Source: Molanna angustata
Taxonomy: Eukaryota; Arthropoda; Insecta; Trichoptera; Molannidae
DNA length: 64,000 nt
Reading direction: 5' to 3'
Assembly: GCA_963576475.1 (NCBI GenBank)
Contig: OY754987.1
Location: 5,182,036-5,246,035 of the forward strand
Part shown: positions 44,854-54,600 of the stretch, one piece after another
Numbering within the stretch: the first letter of the stretch is position 1
How the letters are laid out: each line of letters begins with the position of its first letter
Program-made: the position numbers and the translations under genes
Notes under the pieces: model-generated
What the model was told of the DNA's origin: nothing
Databases searched by the model: none
Seen by the model: only the letters and a program-made list of their open reading frames with translations

Positions 44854-47800
44854 TATGGTGTTCACCAGTAGTGTTAGTTAAAAAAAAAGATGGCTCAACT
44901 CGGTTCTGTGTGGACTTTCGCTTATTGAATAATGTAACTAAGAAGGATAGTTATCCACTGCCTCGAATCGATGACACCCTAGATACATTGGCTGGTTGTA
45001 AGATCTTCTCAACTTTGGATCTAAAGAGTGGTTATTGGCAGGTTGGATTGGAACCCAAGGATAGAGAAAAAACGGCGTTTTCTGTAGGAAGTGGATTGTG
45101 GCAATTCAAAGTGATGCCATTTGGACTTTGCAATGCACCGGCTACGTTTGAACGACTAATGGAAAGTGTGCTAAGAGGATTATCGTGGGAGACCTGTTTG
45201 GTATACTTAGATGACATCATCGTACTTGGGAAGCGTTTTGAAGAACATTTAGGAAATTTGGAACAGGTATTTTCACGATTGAGGTCGGCCAACCTTAAAC
45301 TCAATTGCAAGAAATGTATATTGTTCCGAAAGCAAGTCAACTATCTAGGTCATGTTGTCTCTGAGGAGGGAGTAGCAGTAGATCCTGAGAAGATTAAAGC
45401 TGTTCGAGATTGGCCAGTACTTAAAGACAAACATGAAGTAAGAAGCTTTTTGGGTCTGAGTACCTACTATCGACGATTTGTTCCAGGCTTTGCTGACATC
45501 GCAAAGCCACTGACAAAACTCACGGAGGAAAGCAGTGAATTCATATGGGATTTCAAGTGCCAACATGCATTTGAAGAATTAAAACAGGTTCTAATTAATT
45601 CTCCGGTTTTGAGTTATCCTCGAGCTGAAGGAATGTTTATTCTGGATACAGATGCAAGTAACGTTGGTATCGGAAGTGTGCTCTCCCAAGTACAAGATGG
45701 GGCAGAACGCGTGATTGCTTACTTCAGTAAAGTATTGTCGAAACCAGAACGCAATTACTGTGTAACACGAAGAGAATTGCTTGCTGTTATCAAGTCAGTT
45801 GAGCACTTTCGCAAGTATTTATATGGACGGAAATTTCTTTTAAGGACAGATCACTCGGCACTTGTGTGGCTTTTGCGATTCAAGAATCCTGAAGGTCAAG
45901 TGGCAAGATGGATAGAGAGATTGCAAGAATATGACTATGATTCTGAACATCGAGCCGGACTTCATCATAGAAATGCCGATGCACTGTCAAGGCGACCATG
46001 TCCAGAGGATTGCCAGCACTGTAATAAGGCTGAGGAAAAGTTTTTTATAGCTTGTAGAACCACGGTCGTTGACAATTTTTGGCAAGATGATGAAATACGA
46101 GCAGACCAATTGGAAGACCCAGATCTCAAGTTTGTAATGCAGTGGAAGGAAAATGATCAAAGACCTTTATGGGAAGAAATAGCTTCACTATCTCCAAATA
46201 TTAAGTCATACTGGGCTCAGTGGCAATCCATTGTCGTGGAAAATGGGTTGTTAAAGCGTGTATTGGAGAATGAAGATGGAACACAGCAGAGACAACAACT
46301 ATTGATTCCAAGGAAGAGAATTCCTGAAGTTCTTAAACTGCTTCACAATGATGTGTCTGGGGGACACTTGGGAGTTAAAAAAACCACAGAAAAAATTCGT
46401 CAACGTTTTTATTGGGTCAATTACAATGGAGATGTAAAAGATTGGTGTAGAAGATGTGTAACTTGTGCCACTTCAAACGGACCTCAGAAACGAAGGCGTG
46501 CGCCAATGAGGCAGTATAATGTTGGTAGCCCATTTGAAAGGATAGCCATTGACATAGCGGGGCCGTTTCCCACAACGGAAAGAGGGAATAAATATATTCT
46601 GGTAGCAATGGACTATTTTAGTAAATGGACAGAAGCCTATGCACTACCGAATCAAGAAGCTACCACTGTTGCTGAAGTCTTGGTAAGGGAACTGATAAGT
46701 CGTTTTGGAGTACCATTGGAGTTACACTCGGACCAGGGAAGAAACTTTGAATCAGCCGTATTCCAGGGAATTTGTGAAGCATTAGGAATTCGAAAGACGA
46801 GAACAACTGCTTTGCATCCACAGTCGGATGGAATGGTGGAGCGAATGAATCGAACAATTGGAAGATTTTTGTCAAAAGCAGTGTCCGATCACCAGAAGGA
46901 TTGGGACGAATACATCCACTTGTTCTTATTAGCTTATCGAGCAGCAATTCATGAGACAACAGGGCAAACACCGGCAAGTGTGATTTTTGGCCGTGAGTTA
47001 CGGTTACCTTGCGACCTGCAGTATGGATCTAAGCCTGGAGAAGATCTAGTTGGAGAAGATTATGTGTCAGATCTTCGGAGGAAAATGAATGCTATACATG
47101 ACCGTGTACGGTCCAATATTCAAGTAGCTAGTGACAAGATGAAGGAGCGATACGACATTAAAGCTGTGGAAGGTGGTTATCAGGCTGGAGACTTGGTTTG
47201 GTTATTTAATCCACAACGACGACGAGGCTACTCACCAAAGCTTCAGAAATCCTGGGAAGGACCGTATGAAGTGATCAAAAGGATTAATGATGTGGTTTAT
47301 CGTATACGAAGAAAACCAAATGGGAAGCCAAGAGTGGTACATTTCAATCGCCTGGCTCCCTTTTTAGGTGATAACAAGGATGAGGAAAAAAATCCAGTTG
47401 CTCAAGTTTGCAATGTCCAAAGTGAAGAAAAGACCTTCGAGGAATTCATGATGACTCCTTATCGACGCACTCGCCATGGTGTGACTGTGGAAATTGAGCA
47501 AGACCTCTTCGATATCCCAGAAGATAATGTTTTAGCTTACTGTGTGGCTCAAGACATGAAGATGACTAGTGGTATAGCCAAAGTTATCATGAGAAAGTAT
47601 GGGATGTTATATGAGCTAAAAGCCAAGAATCTGAAGATTGGAGAAGCGGTCCATTCACAGCATGGAAAACAGCATTTATTCTACATGACGAATAAGGAAA
47701 CGTCTGAGGAACGAGCAGAGTATGCTCAGATGTGGAACTGTCTACGAAGTATGCGGGATCAAATGTTACAGTTGAATCTTATGAAGCTCGGCATTCCAAA

Positions 47801-48020
47801 GATCAGTGATGGTATGGATTGGAAAGTGGTTCGGAATATGATAGAAGAGATTTTTCATAATACTGGAATTAATGTTCTAGTTTGCTGCTATAATCCAAGA
47901 TACAGTAAAAATATAAAAAAAAGTGTACCATGTTACTTTTTCAAAGCATCTCACTGTAGAGAAGGTTCAAAATGCCGATTTATTCATCTAGAGAATTCTG
48001 TTCGGGACGAACTGAACTAA
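44814..48020 (+). CDS. Gypsy Pol (RT, RNase H, integrase) with C-terminal macro domain and CCCH zinc finger
   Basis: 1,068 codons are open from inside the 5' LTR (no ATG start, because the 5' part is deleted). RT: from [28 protein letters not shown] (Asp 133-134, 45210). RNase [12 protein letters not shown] and the DALSRR end. Integrase: HHCC finger ([13 protein letters not shown]), catalytic Asp580, Asp640, Glu676 (spacing 59 and 35). GPY/F-like module: SWEGPYEVI (about 814). Then a macro domain at about 890-1025 ([38 protein letters not shown]). Last, a CCCH finger, C-x7-C-x5-C-x3-H at 1040-1058. The closest recognised relative of the macro domain is TARG1/OARD1, a (ADP-ribosyl)glutamate hydrolase; the Lys in TNKE and the Asp in GMDW sit where its catalytic residues are. 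Confidence 0.9.
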   Translation: MNHNKINKYKFRYIWCSPVVLVKKKDGSTRFCVDFRLLNNVTKKDSYPLPRIDDTLDTLAGCKIFSTLDLKSGYWQVGLEPKDREKTAFSVGSGLWQFKVMPFGLCNAPATFERLMESVLRGLSWETCLVYLDDIIVLGKRFEEHLGNLEQVFSRLRSANLKLNCKKCILFRKQVNYLGHVVSEEGVAVDPEKIKAVRDWPVLKDKHEVRSFLGLSTYYRRFVPGFADIAKPLTKLTEESSEFIWDFKCQHAFEELKQVLINSPVLSYPRAEGMFILDTDASNVGIGSVLSQVQDGAERVIAYFSKVLSKPERNYCVTRRELLAVIKSVEHFRKYLYGRKFLLRTDHSALVWLLRFKNPEGQVARWIERLQEYDYDSEHRAGLHHRNADALSRRPCPEDCQHCNKAEEKFFIACRTTVVDNFWQDDEIRADQLEDPDLKFVMQWKENDQRPLWEEIASLSPNIKSYWAQWQSIVVENGLLKRVLENEDGTQQRQQLLIPRKRIPEVLKLLHNDVSGGHLGVKKTTEKIRQRFYWVNYNGDVKDWCRRCVTCATSNGPQKRRRAPMRQYNVGSPFERIAIDIAGPFPTTERGNKYILVAMDYFSKWTEAYALPNQEATTVAEVLVRELISRFGVPLELHSDQGRNFESAVFQGICEALGIRKTRTTALHPQSDGMVERMNRTIGRFLSKAVSDHQKDWDEYIHLFLLAYRAAIHETTGQTPASVIFGRELRLPCDLQYGSKPGEDLVGEDYVSDLRRKMNAIHDRVRSNIQVASDKMKERYDIKAVEGGYQAGDLVWLFNPQRRRGYSPKLQKSWEGPYEVIKRINDVVYRIRRKPNGKPRVVHFNRLAPFLGDNKDEEKNPVAQVCNVQSEEKTFEEFMMTPYRRTRHGVTVEIEQDLFDIPEDNVLAYCVAQDMKMTSGIAKVIMRKYGMLYELKAKNLKIGEAVHSQHGKQHLFYMTNKETSEERAEYAQMWNCLRSMRDQMLQLNLMKLGIPKISDGMDWKVVRNMIEEIFHNTGINVLVCCYNPRYSKNIKKSVPCYFFKASHCREGSKCRFIHLENSVRDELN

Positions 48021-48031
48021 GAGGGAGGCAG

Positions 48032-48247
48032 TGTTATGAAATTAAGTACTATTTCTATTTAAATTGAAAATTTAAATAGAAATATTTTGAAAATAAGAAC
48101 CCAAGAAAAATGAAAACAAAAGATTTGAGTAGTGAGTTGGAAAAACTAGACAAACCTTGTAAAAATATAAATTGTAGAAATATAAATTGTAAAAAATAAA
48201 TAAGACTTTGAACCATAATAAAATAAATAAATATAAATTTCGGTACA
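48032..48247 (+). repeat. Gypsy 3' LTR (216 bp)
   Basis: Same as the 5' LTR apart from a 12-bp insertion (TTCTATTTAAATTG region). It is preceded by a purine tract. Confidence 0.9.
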
Positions 48248-49060
48248 ATACTTAACCAGCATGTGAAATATGGTCATCATCTCAAAATGTTGCATCTGAG
48301 TTTTTGGGAAAAGGAGGCTTTCCATCGGTGTGTGGGTGTGTTGATGGTACATTGATCAAAATTGATGCTCCATACTCACAAAAAGAGTTATATGTGAATC
48401 GTCATGGAAAACACTCCTTAAATGTGATTTGTGGGCCAAATTATCAGATTTTTGCTGTGAATGCAAACTGGTCTGGAAGCACCAATGATTCCAGAGTGAT
48501 ACGTAATTCACCACTACACCAAATTTTTGAAACTGGTTAACGACCGTTCCCAAGTAATTCATATTGGATATTTTTGTAAAAGGTCTAAAAATTATGATCA
48601 TAGGTATCTATGTAAAATGAATTTTGAGTGAAATACAAATAATTAAAAATGTGATTGTTACAGGCGCTGCCATACTGGGAGATTCAGCATACGCTCTAAG
48701 AGAGTGGTTGATTCCACCAATCAACCGCAATCCTGATGATCCATAAGAGCACGAGAAGGCTAGTTGAAAATACCATAGGTATAATGAAGGTAAAATTTCC
48801 ACATCTTAATCATCTTCGTCTGCAGCCTACGAAAGCTGCTAAAGTTGCACTAACATGTGTTATCTTGCACAATGTTGATAGAACAGTTTGCAGACAATGA
48901 GGATTATTTGGAAAACTCTCCAATGGGGAATATTTCTGCAGATGAAATAGATGTCGAAGAGGTTGATGAGTCATCACCGACCACTAGCGCTTTTCGTAGG
49001 CTAAATTCCTTATTGGCATATTTCAATACATGACATGTTCATTCAATTTTAAAAAGCGAC
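48248..49060 (+). pseudogene. PIF/Harbinger transposase, 3' part
   Basis: It continues the gene split at 44649. GCVDGTLIKIDAPYSQKELY, then VNRHGKHSLNV (the following Met-Val lost), then SGSTNDSRV with the second catalytic Asp. A GT-AG intron of 128 bp (48536-48663) separates IFETG from AAILGDSAYALREWLIPPIN. After a frame change, STRRLVENTIGIMK carries the catalytic Glu, followed by KAAKVALTCVILHNV. The order matches HARBI1-type nucleases. Frame changes near 48725 and after 48890 make it inactive. Confidence 0.8.
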
Positions 49061-49810
49061 AGAAAATGCACAATGCATGTGATTTTACAATGTGGGAGAT
49101 CCTACAATTTTGGAGGAAAGCGGAACACTTGCCCTGGGGCACAAAGCATTAGTGAAATCAATGCAGTTATACCTCACAGAGGCGGACGAAACAGCCCACA
49201 GCATGAACAGAGACAAATTAACATTAGAGAAGAACTGTCGACATCGAACCGTAATGGGTTGTTTGCCACCAGCTTGTGTGTCGTTGATTTGTGTTTTATA
49301 TGTGTAATGTATAAGATACCTACATGACATGGTAAGCAGAAAACAATACGAGCTGTCAAATGAATAAACATGTGCTAAATCGAAAGTTGGTTTTAATTCA
49401 ACATAATAATATGTATGTTTTGAGTGTTTTTGTTTTGTGATTTTATGCTTGTGTAATTTATAAATATGTGAATTTGCTTCTCCCGACACAGACACAGGAC
49501 ATTCCTAGTGGGAGAGGCAAACATTAATATGAAATATTGTTATCATTGTTATCTTTCTATTATCACTCTTTCTATACACTCGTGTGGCACCAGCGAGTAT
49601 ATAGATACCATTGAATATTGTTCTTTCTTAATTTTTTTGTAAGCTTACCAGTTTTCTTTGTCAGTTCTTTCTGGTAAGGTCGTTTGTCTTTTTTTAAACT
49701 GTTTTTTTGTTTTAATTATATAAAATTCTCACATTGTCAAATGGCACAAATCGACCTTAAATGGTCATACTGCCTATATTAAAATAATAATAACACATTT
49801 TGTATAAAAT
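49061..49810. other. Harbinger 3' flank and AT-rich interval
   Basis: 49073-49310 has short overlapping frames (such as RGGRNSPQHEQRQINIREEL) that may be a decayed tail of a neighbouring transposon ORF, not recognised with confidence. 49320-49810 is AT-rich with no gene. Confidence 0.35.
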
Positions 49811-49820
49811 TTTGTTTCAG

Positions 49821-49923
49821 GTTTCCGAAAGAATCAACATTGCGCGACTTGTGGAGGACATCTATTCATGGAGCAAAGTGGGAACCAGGACCCCAAAGTG
49901 TTTTATGCTCGAGACATTTTTAG
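49821..49923 (+). pseudogene. THAP zinc-finger exon remnant
   Basis: A strong acceptor (TTTTGTTTCAG) ends at 49820. The exon reads FPKESTLRDLWRTSIHGAKW...VLCSRHF then TAG. FPK, the Trp and C-xx-HF are THAP landmarks. The stop lies right after HF, where the family normally continues with an acidic residue and Asp-Cys; the next codons (EDCC) fit that, so a nonsense mutation broke an otherwise good THAP exon. The first two zinc ligands would be on an upstream exon that I cannot find. Confidence 0.65.
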
Positions 49924-50464
49924 GAAGACTGTTGTGTCCATAAAAATAAAATTCAACCCGTTAAAAATAGTATCCAACCTATGTATAATTATACAGCTAG
50001 GCAACAACACAACACCTAGGAAAAAAAAAATAATTGCACGTTTAACTAAGGGTTGATATTTCAATGGACAATCAAAAATGGAGTTAATCGTCAATCAACT
50101 GATCGTCGATTAGATTCGTAATTGCCAATTAAGTAATTTGGTTATTTCAATACACAATTAAGAAAAAATCAACTAGTCGTCGATCAATATTTTTAACACA
50201 GGTAACACTGTCTTATGCTCTATGGTATTCGTTGTTTACAGCATGGTTTGCAGTTTACAGCTGTTTGCATCTATTATTTTGTGTTGTGACTACTGCGGGA
50301 CGCTAACATAATAGTCTACATATTTGTGTTTTTTTTTTAAATGTCAGATGGTGGTGTGTGTAAGAAGTGGTTTTATCTTATTATATTATGATGTTTGAAA
50401 TAGTGTAGGTCCTCGCATTTAATAATTTTAGGATTTTCTGTATTGTCGCAGTTTTTATTTTTGT
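49924..50464. other. AT-rich interval
   Basis: No gene. 50070-50190 has repeated words GTCGATTA/CGTCGAT/AATCAACT in both orientations, suggesting a small decayed foldback. Confidence 0.4.
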
Positions 50465-50465
50465 A

Positions 50466-50838
50466 GGTTCAACCGAGATGCTAATTTTTCCAAATCAGAT
50501 GTATTATTGATAGTGGAATGTGTGCAAAGAGAAAAATTAGTGATTCTCAACAAAAGAACAGACCATTGCTCGTCGAAAGACAAAGAAGATGCCTGGAAGA
50601 GAGTTGCCAACATCTTCAATTCTCAAACTCTCGTCCCCAGGACAAGCCATGCCAAAATTTGAAAACGAAAAAAGGATGCATAGGAAGAAAATAGCCAATC
50701 ACAAATGTGAATTATATAAAACTGGTGGTGGTTCACAACCACCACCGCTTCCTCAAACACCATTGTCCACGGCACAGCACTTGATTCAATCTTGTCTTTG
50801 ACGACAATATGCTTGACAAACATGTTTGACTGTTCCAG
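50466..50838 (+). pseudogene. Myb/SANT-like DNA-binding domain remnant
   Basis: After an acceptor-like TTTTTGTAG, the frame reads FNRDANFSKSDVLLIVECVQ, then NKRTDHCSSKDKEDAWKRVA, NIFNS, and a stop. It continues in a shifted frame with KKIANHKCELYKTGGGSQPP. The pattern (Asn-Lys-x-Thr-Asp, a conserved Trp, a final TGGGP-like turn) is that of Myb/SANT-like (FSBP/MSANTD-type) proteins, which often accompany PIF/Harbinger nucleases. A donor GTAAGT follows at about 50839 and an acceptor TTTTACAG at about 50926, with a short further exon to about 50990. Confidence 0.6.
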
Positions 50839-51209
50839 GTAAGTTTGTTCAATTTATAATACTGTTCAATAATTTATTATTTTATCTGACTGGTCAAATT
50901 GTTATTATTTTTTTATGTTTTACAGATGTCTACGTAGACCCCTCTATGTCAGATGAAGATACTTATCTTTTGCAAGTAATTGATGAATGAAGGTATGTTA
51001 ACCTTGGCAATAATAGAATATAGTTAGTAAGTAGATACCTACTGTAAACAAACATGATTTGATGTACCTATGTACCTATGCAGATGATAATTGTTTTATT
51101 GCAGAATGTGCTGATGAATTCAAATATTTGTAAATAAAGTTTACGGTGATGCCTGTAGAATGAATTGGTAACCATTTTTTTTAAATTAAACAAGGCTCCT
51201 ATAACCATA
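50839..51209. other. Intron-like and AT-rich interval
   Basis: A putative 88-bp intron (50839-50926) is followed by an acidic stretch (SMSDEDTYLLQVIDE) ending in TGA near 50990. Otherwise AT-rich, no gene. Confidence 0.4.
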
Positions 51210-52032
51210 ATGACCAAAATCATTAATATTGTTCATGATGATCAATCCAATGAATACTCAAGTGAACTTCTAGCTCATTCAGTCTTTTTAAATAAACTTA
51301 TTAGTGAAGAAAGAACTGTTCTTCTAAATGAAATAATTTATACCATCAGGAACAAACCACATCCACACACTAATTCAAGGCATTGAAATAGGAATTTCAT
51401 CAGAAAAATCCAAGAAAATTGATAAAACAGTTCTTTCTCTAGAAGCTCTAATATCAAATCTCAAAGTAGAAGTTAGAAGTTTGGAGAAAAGAAGGCATAA
51501 TGACCTAACAAACATAAAAGATCTGGCAGCTCAAATGCAACTCAAAAGTGTAGCCTCTATGTATACATTAAAAGATGAATTGAGCATTTTGATCAAAAAA
51601 TTAGAATTGATAAAGCCTCATCAACCTGTTCCAAACAAGACACGAAGTTCATCAAAGCAATCACATACCACAGAATTTATAGATGATAGGTCTTCCTATA
51701 CAACCTCCAACCCTGCAAAAATAATTTATTCCTCTAATGTCTGCAAAATACATTTTAATAGAAAAATAGTCACATCAGTTAAATTCCCAAATACTATCAT
51801 GGAACAAAAGTTCAAGTATTTAGAGAATTTAATAGGTGTAACCGACACTGTTTTGCATGTATTTTTAGAGAAAGACTTAATTGAAATCACACAAATGAAC
51901 TATCGGACAAGATCAATAGAAGAACTATTGGCAAACTCTGACACCAAATGTGTTCAACTTTTAAAAGAACTCTCCTCATTCAAGTGCCGAAAACCATTGA
52001 GAAAATCGACAATCAAGCATTTAATTGTATAA
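51210..52032 (+). pseudogene. Unidentified coiled-coil ORF with one frameshift
   Basis: The ATG is at 51210. The first frame runs to about 51384; a one-base shift near 51360 joins it to a second frame that ends at 52032. The joined length would be about 270-275 codons. The middle (from VLSLEALISNLKVEVRSLEK) has heptad-like Leu/Ile spacing; a Ser/Thr-rich linker follows (NKTRSSSKQSHTT), then a more compact C-terminal part. I do not recognise the family. Size and layout resemble a viral phosphoprotein, and viral L copies lie nearby, but no diagnostic motif supports this. It may equally be a transposon accessory protein. Confidence 0.4.
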
Positions 52033-52065
52033 TATTGGCCTATTGGAAATATTGGTCCTAAATGT

Positions 52066-52676
52066 AACAATGTTTCTAAAAAAATACTTCGGAAAATAAA
52101 AACATTACAACAATATAAAAGACGTATTTTAAAAAAGTTGCAAATGTAGATACAATCATTCGCGAATTAAATAAAAGTAAATACATAAACGATGAAAATG
52201 CCTCTGAGTTGTCTAGTTTTAAATCAAAGGTAGACGATTTATTCAATTTTAGTAGTCAATCACAAAACAAATCATCAGTGTCTCAAAATACTCCTCACCT
52301 GACGTTCTTTTGCACCGACTCTTCATTTTTACTCTCCAAAGGCTTACGAATTCGTTAGACATACATTGAAAATGTGTTTACCCCACCCATGGACAATTAG
52401 TAGATGGTATCAAACATTAAACGGGAATCCAGGTTTTACAGCAGAAGCGTTCATAGCACTAGAATTAAAATGGCGATCGGTTAACCATAAGTTAATATGT
52501 AATTTAGTTATAGATGAGATGGCAATTCGGCAGCACGTTGAGTGGGATGGTAATAAATATCATGGTTACGTAAATATGGGAACAATGATTTATGTGTAGC
52601 TAAAGAAGCATTAGTTATTATGGTAGTTTGTTTAAATGAGAGTTGGAAATTACCAATAGGATACTTTTTGATTGAC
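52066..52676 (+). pseudogene. P-element/THAP9-like transposase remnant
   Basis: NVSKKILRKIKTLQQYKRRI is the coiled-coil region that follows the THAP domain in this family. After two frame changes, LHFYSPKAYEFVRHTLKMCL, then PHPWTISRWYQ, GFTAEAF, and CNLVIDEMAIRQHVEWDG with the first acidic catalytic residue (IDEM). Another shift at about 52590 continues AKEALVIMVVCLNESWKLPI then GYFLID. The remaining RNase H-like and GTP-binding parts are absent. With the THAP exon at 49821 it could be one broken gene. Confidence 0.75.
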
Positions 52677-52706
52677 TTCATAATATTAAACGTGATTTTC
52701 ATATAA

Positions 52707-52868
52707 ATTACGTAACAAGAAAACATGAAAATGATGCAATTAGCGTAAAGCTCTGGGTGAATTCAATGCATGCTCTAGGTCTAGAGGACAAGAATCCAAT
52801 GTTGGTCTATAAAGAACAGGAACAAAAGCATTGCATATTTGAACAAAATGATTTTATTCTAATAATCA
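52707..52868 (+). pseudogene. MULE-type transposase, N-terminal fragment
   Basis: Reads NYVTRKHENDAISVKLWVNS, then LGLEDKNPMLVYKEQEQ and DFILIII. The NDAxSVxxW and NPxLxYK pattern is the region just before the MULE catalytic domain in insect SWIM/MULE genes. It is interrupted at a TTAA (52869). The catalytic part resumes at 58246. Confidence 0.6.
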
Positions 52869-52872
52869 TTAA

Positions 52873-52958
52873 CCTCTCGTGTGCTCACGGTACGGATCCG
52901 TACCAAGGAAATTATACCCCGTCGTGTGCTTACGGTACGGATCCGTACCAAGAGGTAT
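52873..52958. repeat. Two copies of a 16-bp perfect palindrome at the element end
   Basis: GGTACGGATCCGTACC at 52889-52904 and 52934-52949, each preceded by TCGTGTGCTNAC and followed by AAG. The unit is about 45 bp and duplicated. It could be a transposase or host factor binding site. Confidence 0.85.
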
Positions 52959-53699
52959 TGTGTTTATTTTTTTCAATTTTAAATATTATGCAAGCAGTAA
53001 ATAAGTTTTAGATTCGCTTGAATCTAATCCTAATGAATTATTTTACCATAAACAAAAAACATCCGGTCAAAATATGCGACTAATTCGCCATTCAATACCG
53101 TTGAAGTTCGACCAAGTTTGAATGTTTTGTACTGCGAGTCGAAGTTTTGTTTTTGTGGAAAAGAAAGACGTAAATAACTAGAAAATATAAGTTATTGTTA
53201 TATTTCGTTACTATTTACTAAAATAAAGTGAGTGTGTAAATAAAAATTGTAATTTTGTGTCATAATTATCGAAAAAATCTTGTTAAAAATTTGAAACGGT
53301 AAAAACGAAGTGCGTAGTACAAATTTGTTCGAGTGTTTTCTACGTATAGAAGAGTACTTTGAGTGAACCACTTATTTCATTTTGAAGATAATTTTGTTGT
53401 GAACAAATATCCAACAGATTCCAATAAGTTTTTTACAATAAATTCAAATGGTGTGATAAAAATATTTTGCAATCGAGAAATTCATCATCAAACAACACAC
53501 ACACAAATGCAAACAAAGATGGCGGCTCCTTATCTGTATACAAAGACGGCCAGGGATATCACAATATTTGTTATATTTATTGTTTTTGATTTTGTATACA
53601 TTTATTTAGATTGTATACAAAATTTTAGTTACATGACAAATAAATATTCTTTGTTCTATTTTCACTTTTTACATAACAATTTTTATTATTTTTTTTGGC
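52959..53699. other. AT-rich interval, no convincing gene
   Basis: A frame at 53363-53716 is hydrophobic and lacks an ATG at its start and any domain; I do not call it. GATGGCGGC (53519) is a word seen at many insect repeat ends. Confidence 0.45.
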
Positions 53700-54050
53700 A
53701 CCATTTTTATTATTAATTTATTTATTTCAACTTTTTATACAAATAGTTTTACACTGACGGGTTTATTGCCAAGCGGCAATTTCTTCCAACCAACCAGTCA
53801 GAGTTTTTGGCACCGTGGCACCGTTTTTATTATTAATTAATTTATTTATTTCAACTTTTTATACAAATAGTTTTACACTGACGGGTTTATTGCCAAGCGG
53901 CAATTTCTTCCAACCAACCATTCAGAGTTTTTGGCACCGTGGCACCGTTTTTATTATTAATTTATTTATTTCAACTTTTCATACAAATAGTTTACACTGA
54001 CGGGTTTATTGCCAAGCGGCAATTTCTTCCAACCAACCAGTCAGAGTTTT
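53700..54050. repeat. Minisatellite, about 120 bp x 3
   Basis: Each unit contains ACAAATAGTTTTACACTGACG, GGTTTATTGCCAAGCGGCAA (with TTGCCAAGCGGCAA, an inverted repeat TTGCC/GGCAA), CTTCCAACCAACCA and TTTTTGGCACCG. Units at about 53700, 53820 and 53945, almost identical. Confidence 0.85.
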
Positions 54051-54600
54051 TTTGACATATAGTTGTCATCTACACATTTGACTATCCCGTAAACTCGGGT
54101 TATAAAAAAATATGTAAATTGTATTTTGTTGCTTTTGTATTTTATTTTGACTTCTAAATTCTGCCAAAATAAATATTTGAAAAAAAAAATTGCAACCATT
54201 TGTATTATACAATAAACTAAGTATAACTTTATGAGTTATAAAAATTATTTTTTTTTGTCAGTTTTTGACAGATAGTTGTCATCTACACATTATACTATCC
54301 CGTAAACTCGGGTTACAAAAAAATTATCTAAATTGTATTTTGTAGCTTTTGTATTTTATTTTGACAGTTCTAAAGTAATTCTGTCGAAATAAATATTTGC
54401 AAAAAAAAAAATTCAACCATTTGTATTTTACAATAAACTAAATATAACTTTATGGGTTATAATTTTTTTTTGACAGATAGTTGTCATCTACACATTTTAC
54501 TATCCCGTAAACTCGGGTTATAAAAAAAATATGTAAATTGTATTTTGGTTTGTAAAATTTTTTGGTCAATTTTTGTCTATCCCGTAAATTTTATTTATAA
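54051..54600. repeat. Minisatellite, about 210 bp x 2.6
   Basis: Each unit contains GACAGATAGTTGTCATCTAC and ATCCCGTAAACTCGGGTTAT (CCCG..CGGG inverted words). Units at about 54054, 54265 and 54470; the last is broken off. The Helitron is inserted in the next AT-rich stretch. Confidence 0.8.

Larger units (their letters stand above)
44650..48247 (+). mobile_element. Gypsy-type LTR retrotransposon lacking gag, with macro-domain Pol
   Basis: The LTRs are 44650-44853 and 48032-48247 (TGTTATGAAA...TTTCGGTACA). ATAC on both sides (44646-44649 and 48248-48251) is the 4-bp target duplication, and the empty site is visible in the duplicated Harbinger unit at 44350-44370. The 5' LTR is followed at once by RT coding sequence, so the primer site, gag, protease and RT start are missing. 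A polypurine tract (AAGAGGGAGGCAG) precedes the 3' LTR. The LTRs read alike except for a 12-bp indel, so the insertion is recent. Confidence 0.9.

Noticed and set aside
53363..53716. 117-codon hydrophobic frame
   Set aside because: Starts without ATG, composition follows AT-rich DNA, and no domain or splice context supports it.
53700..54600. CRISPR-like array
   Set aside because: The repeats of 120 and 210 bp are contiguous tandem units without unique spacers, in a eukaryotic genome.
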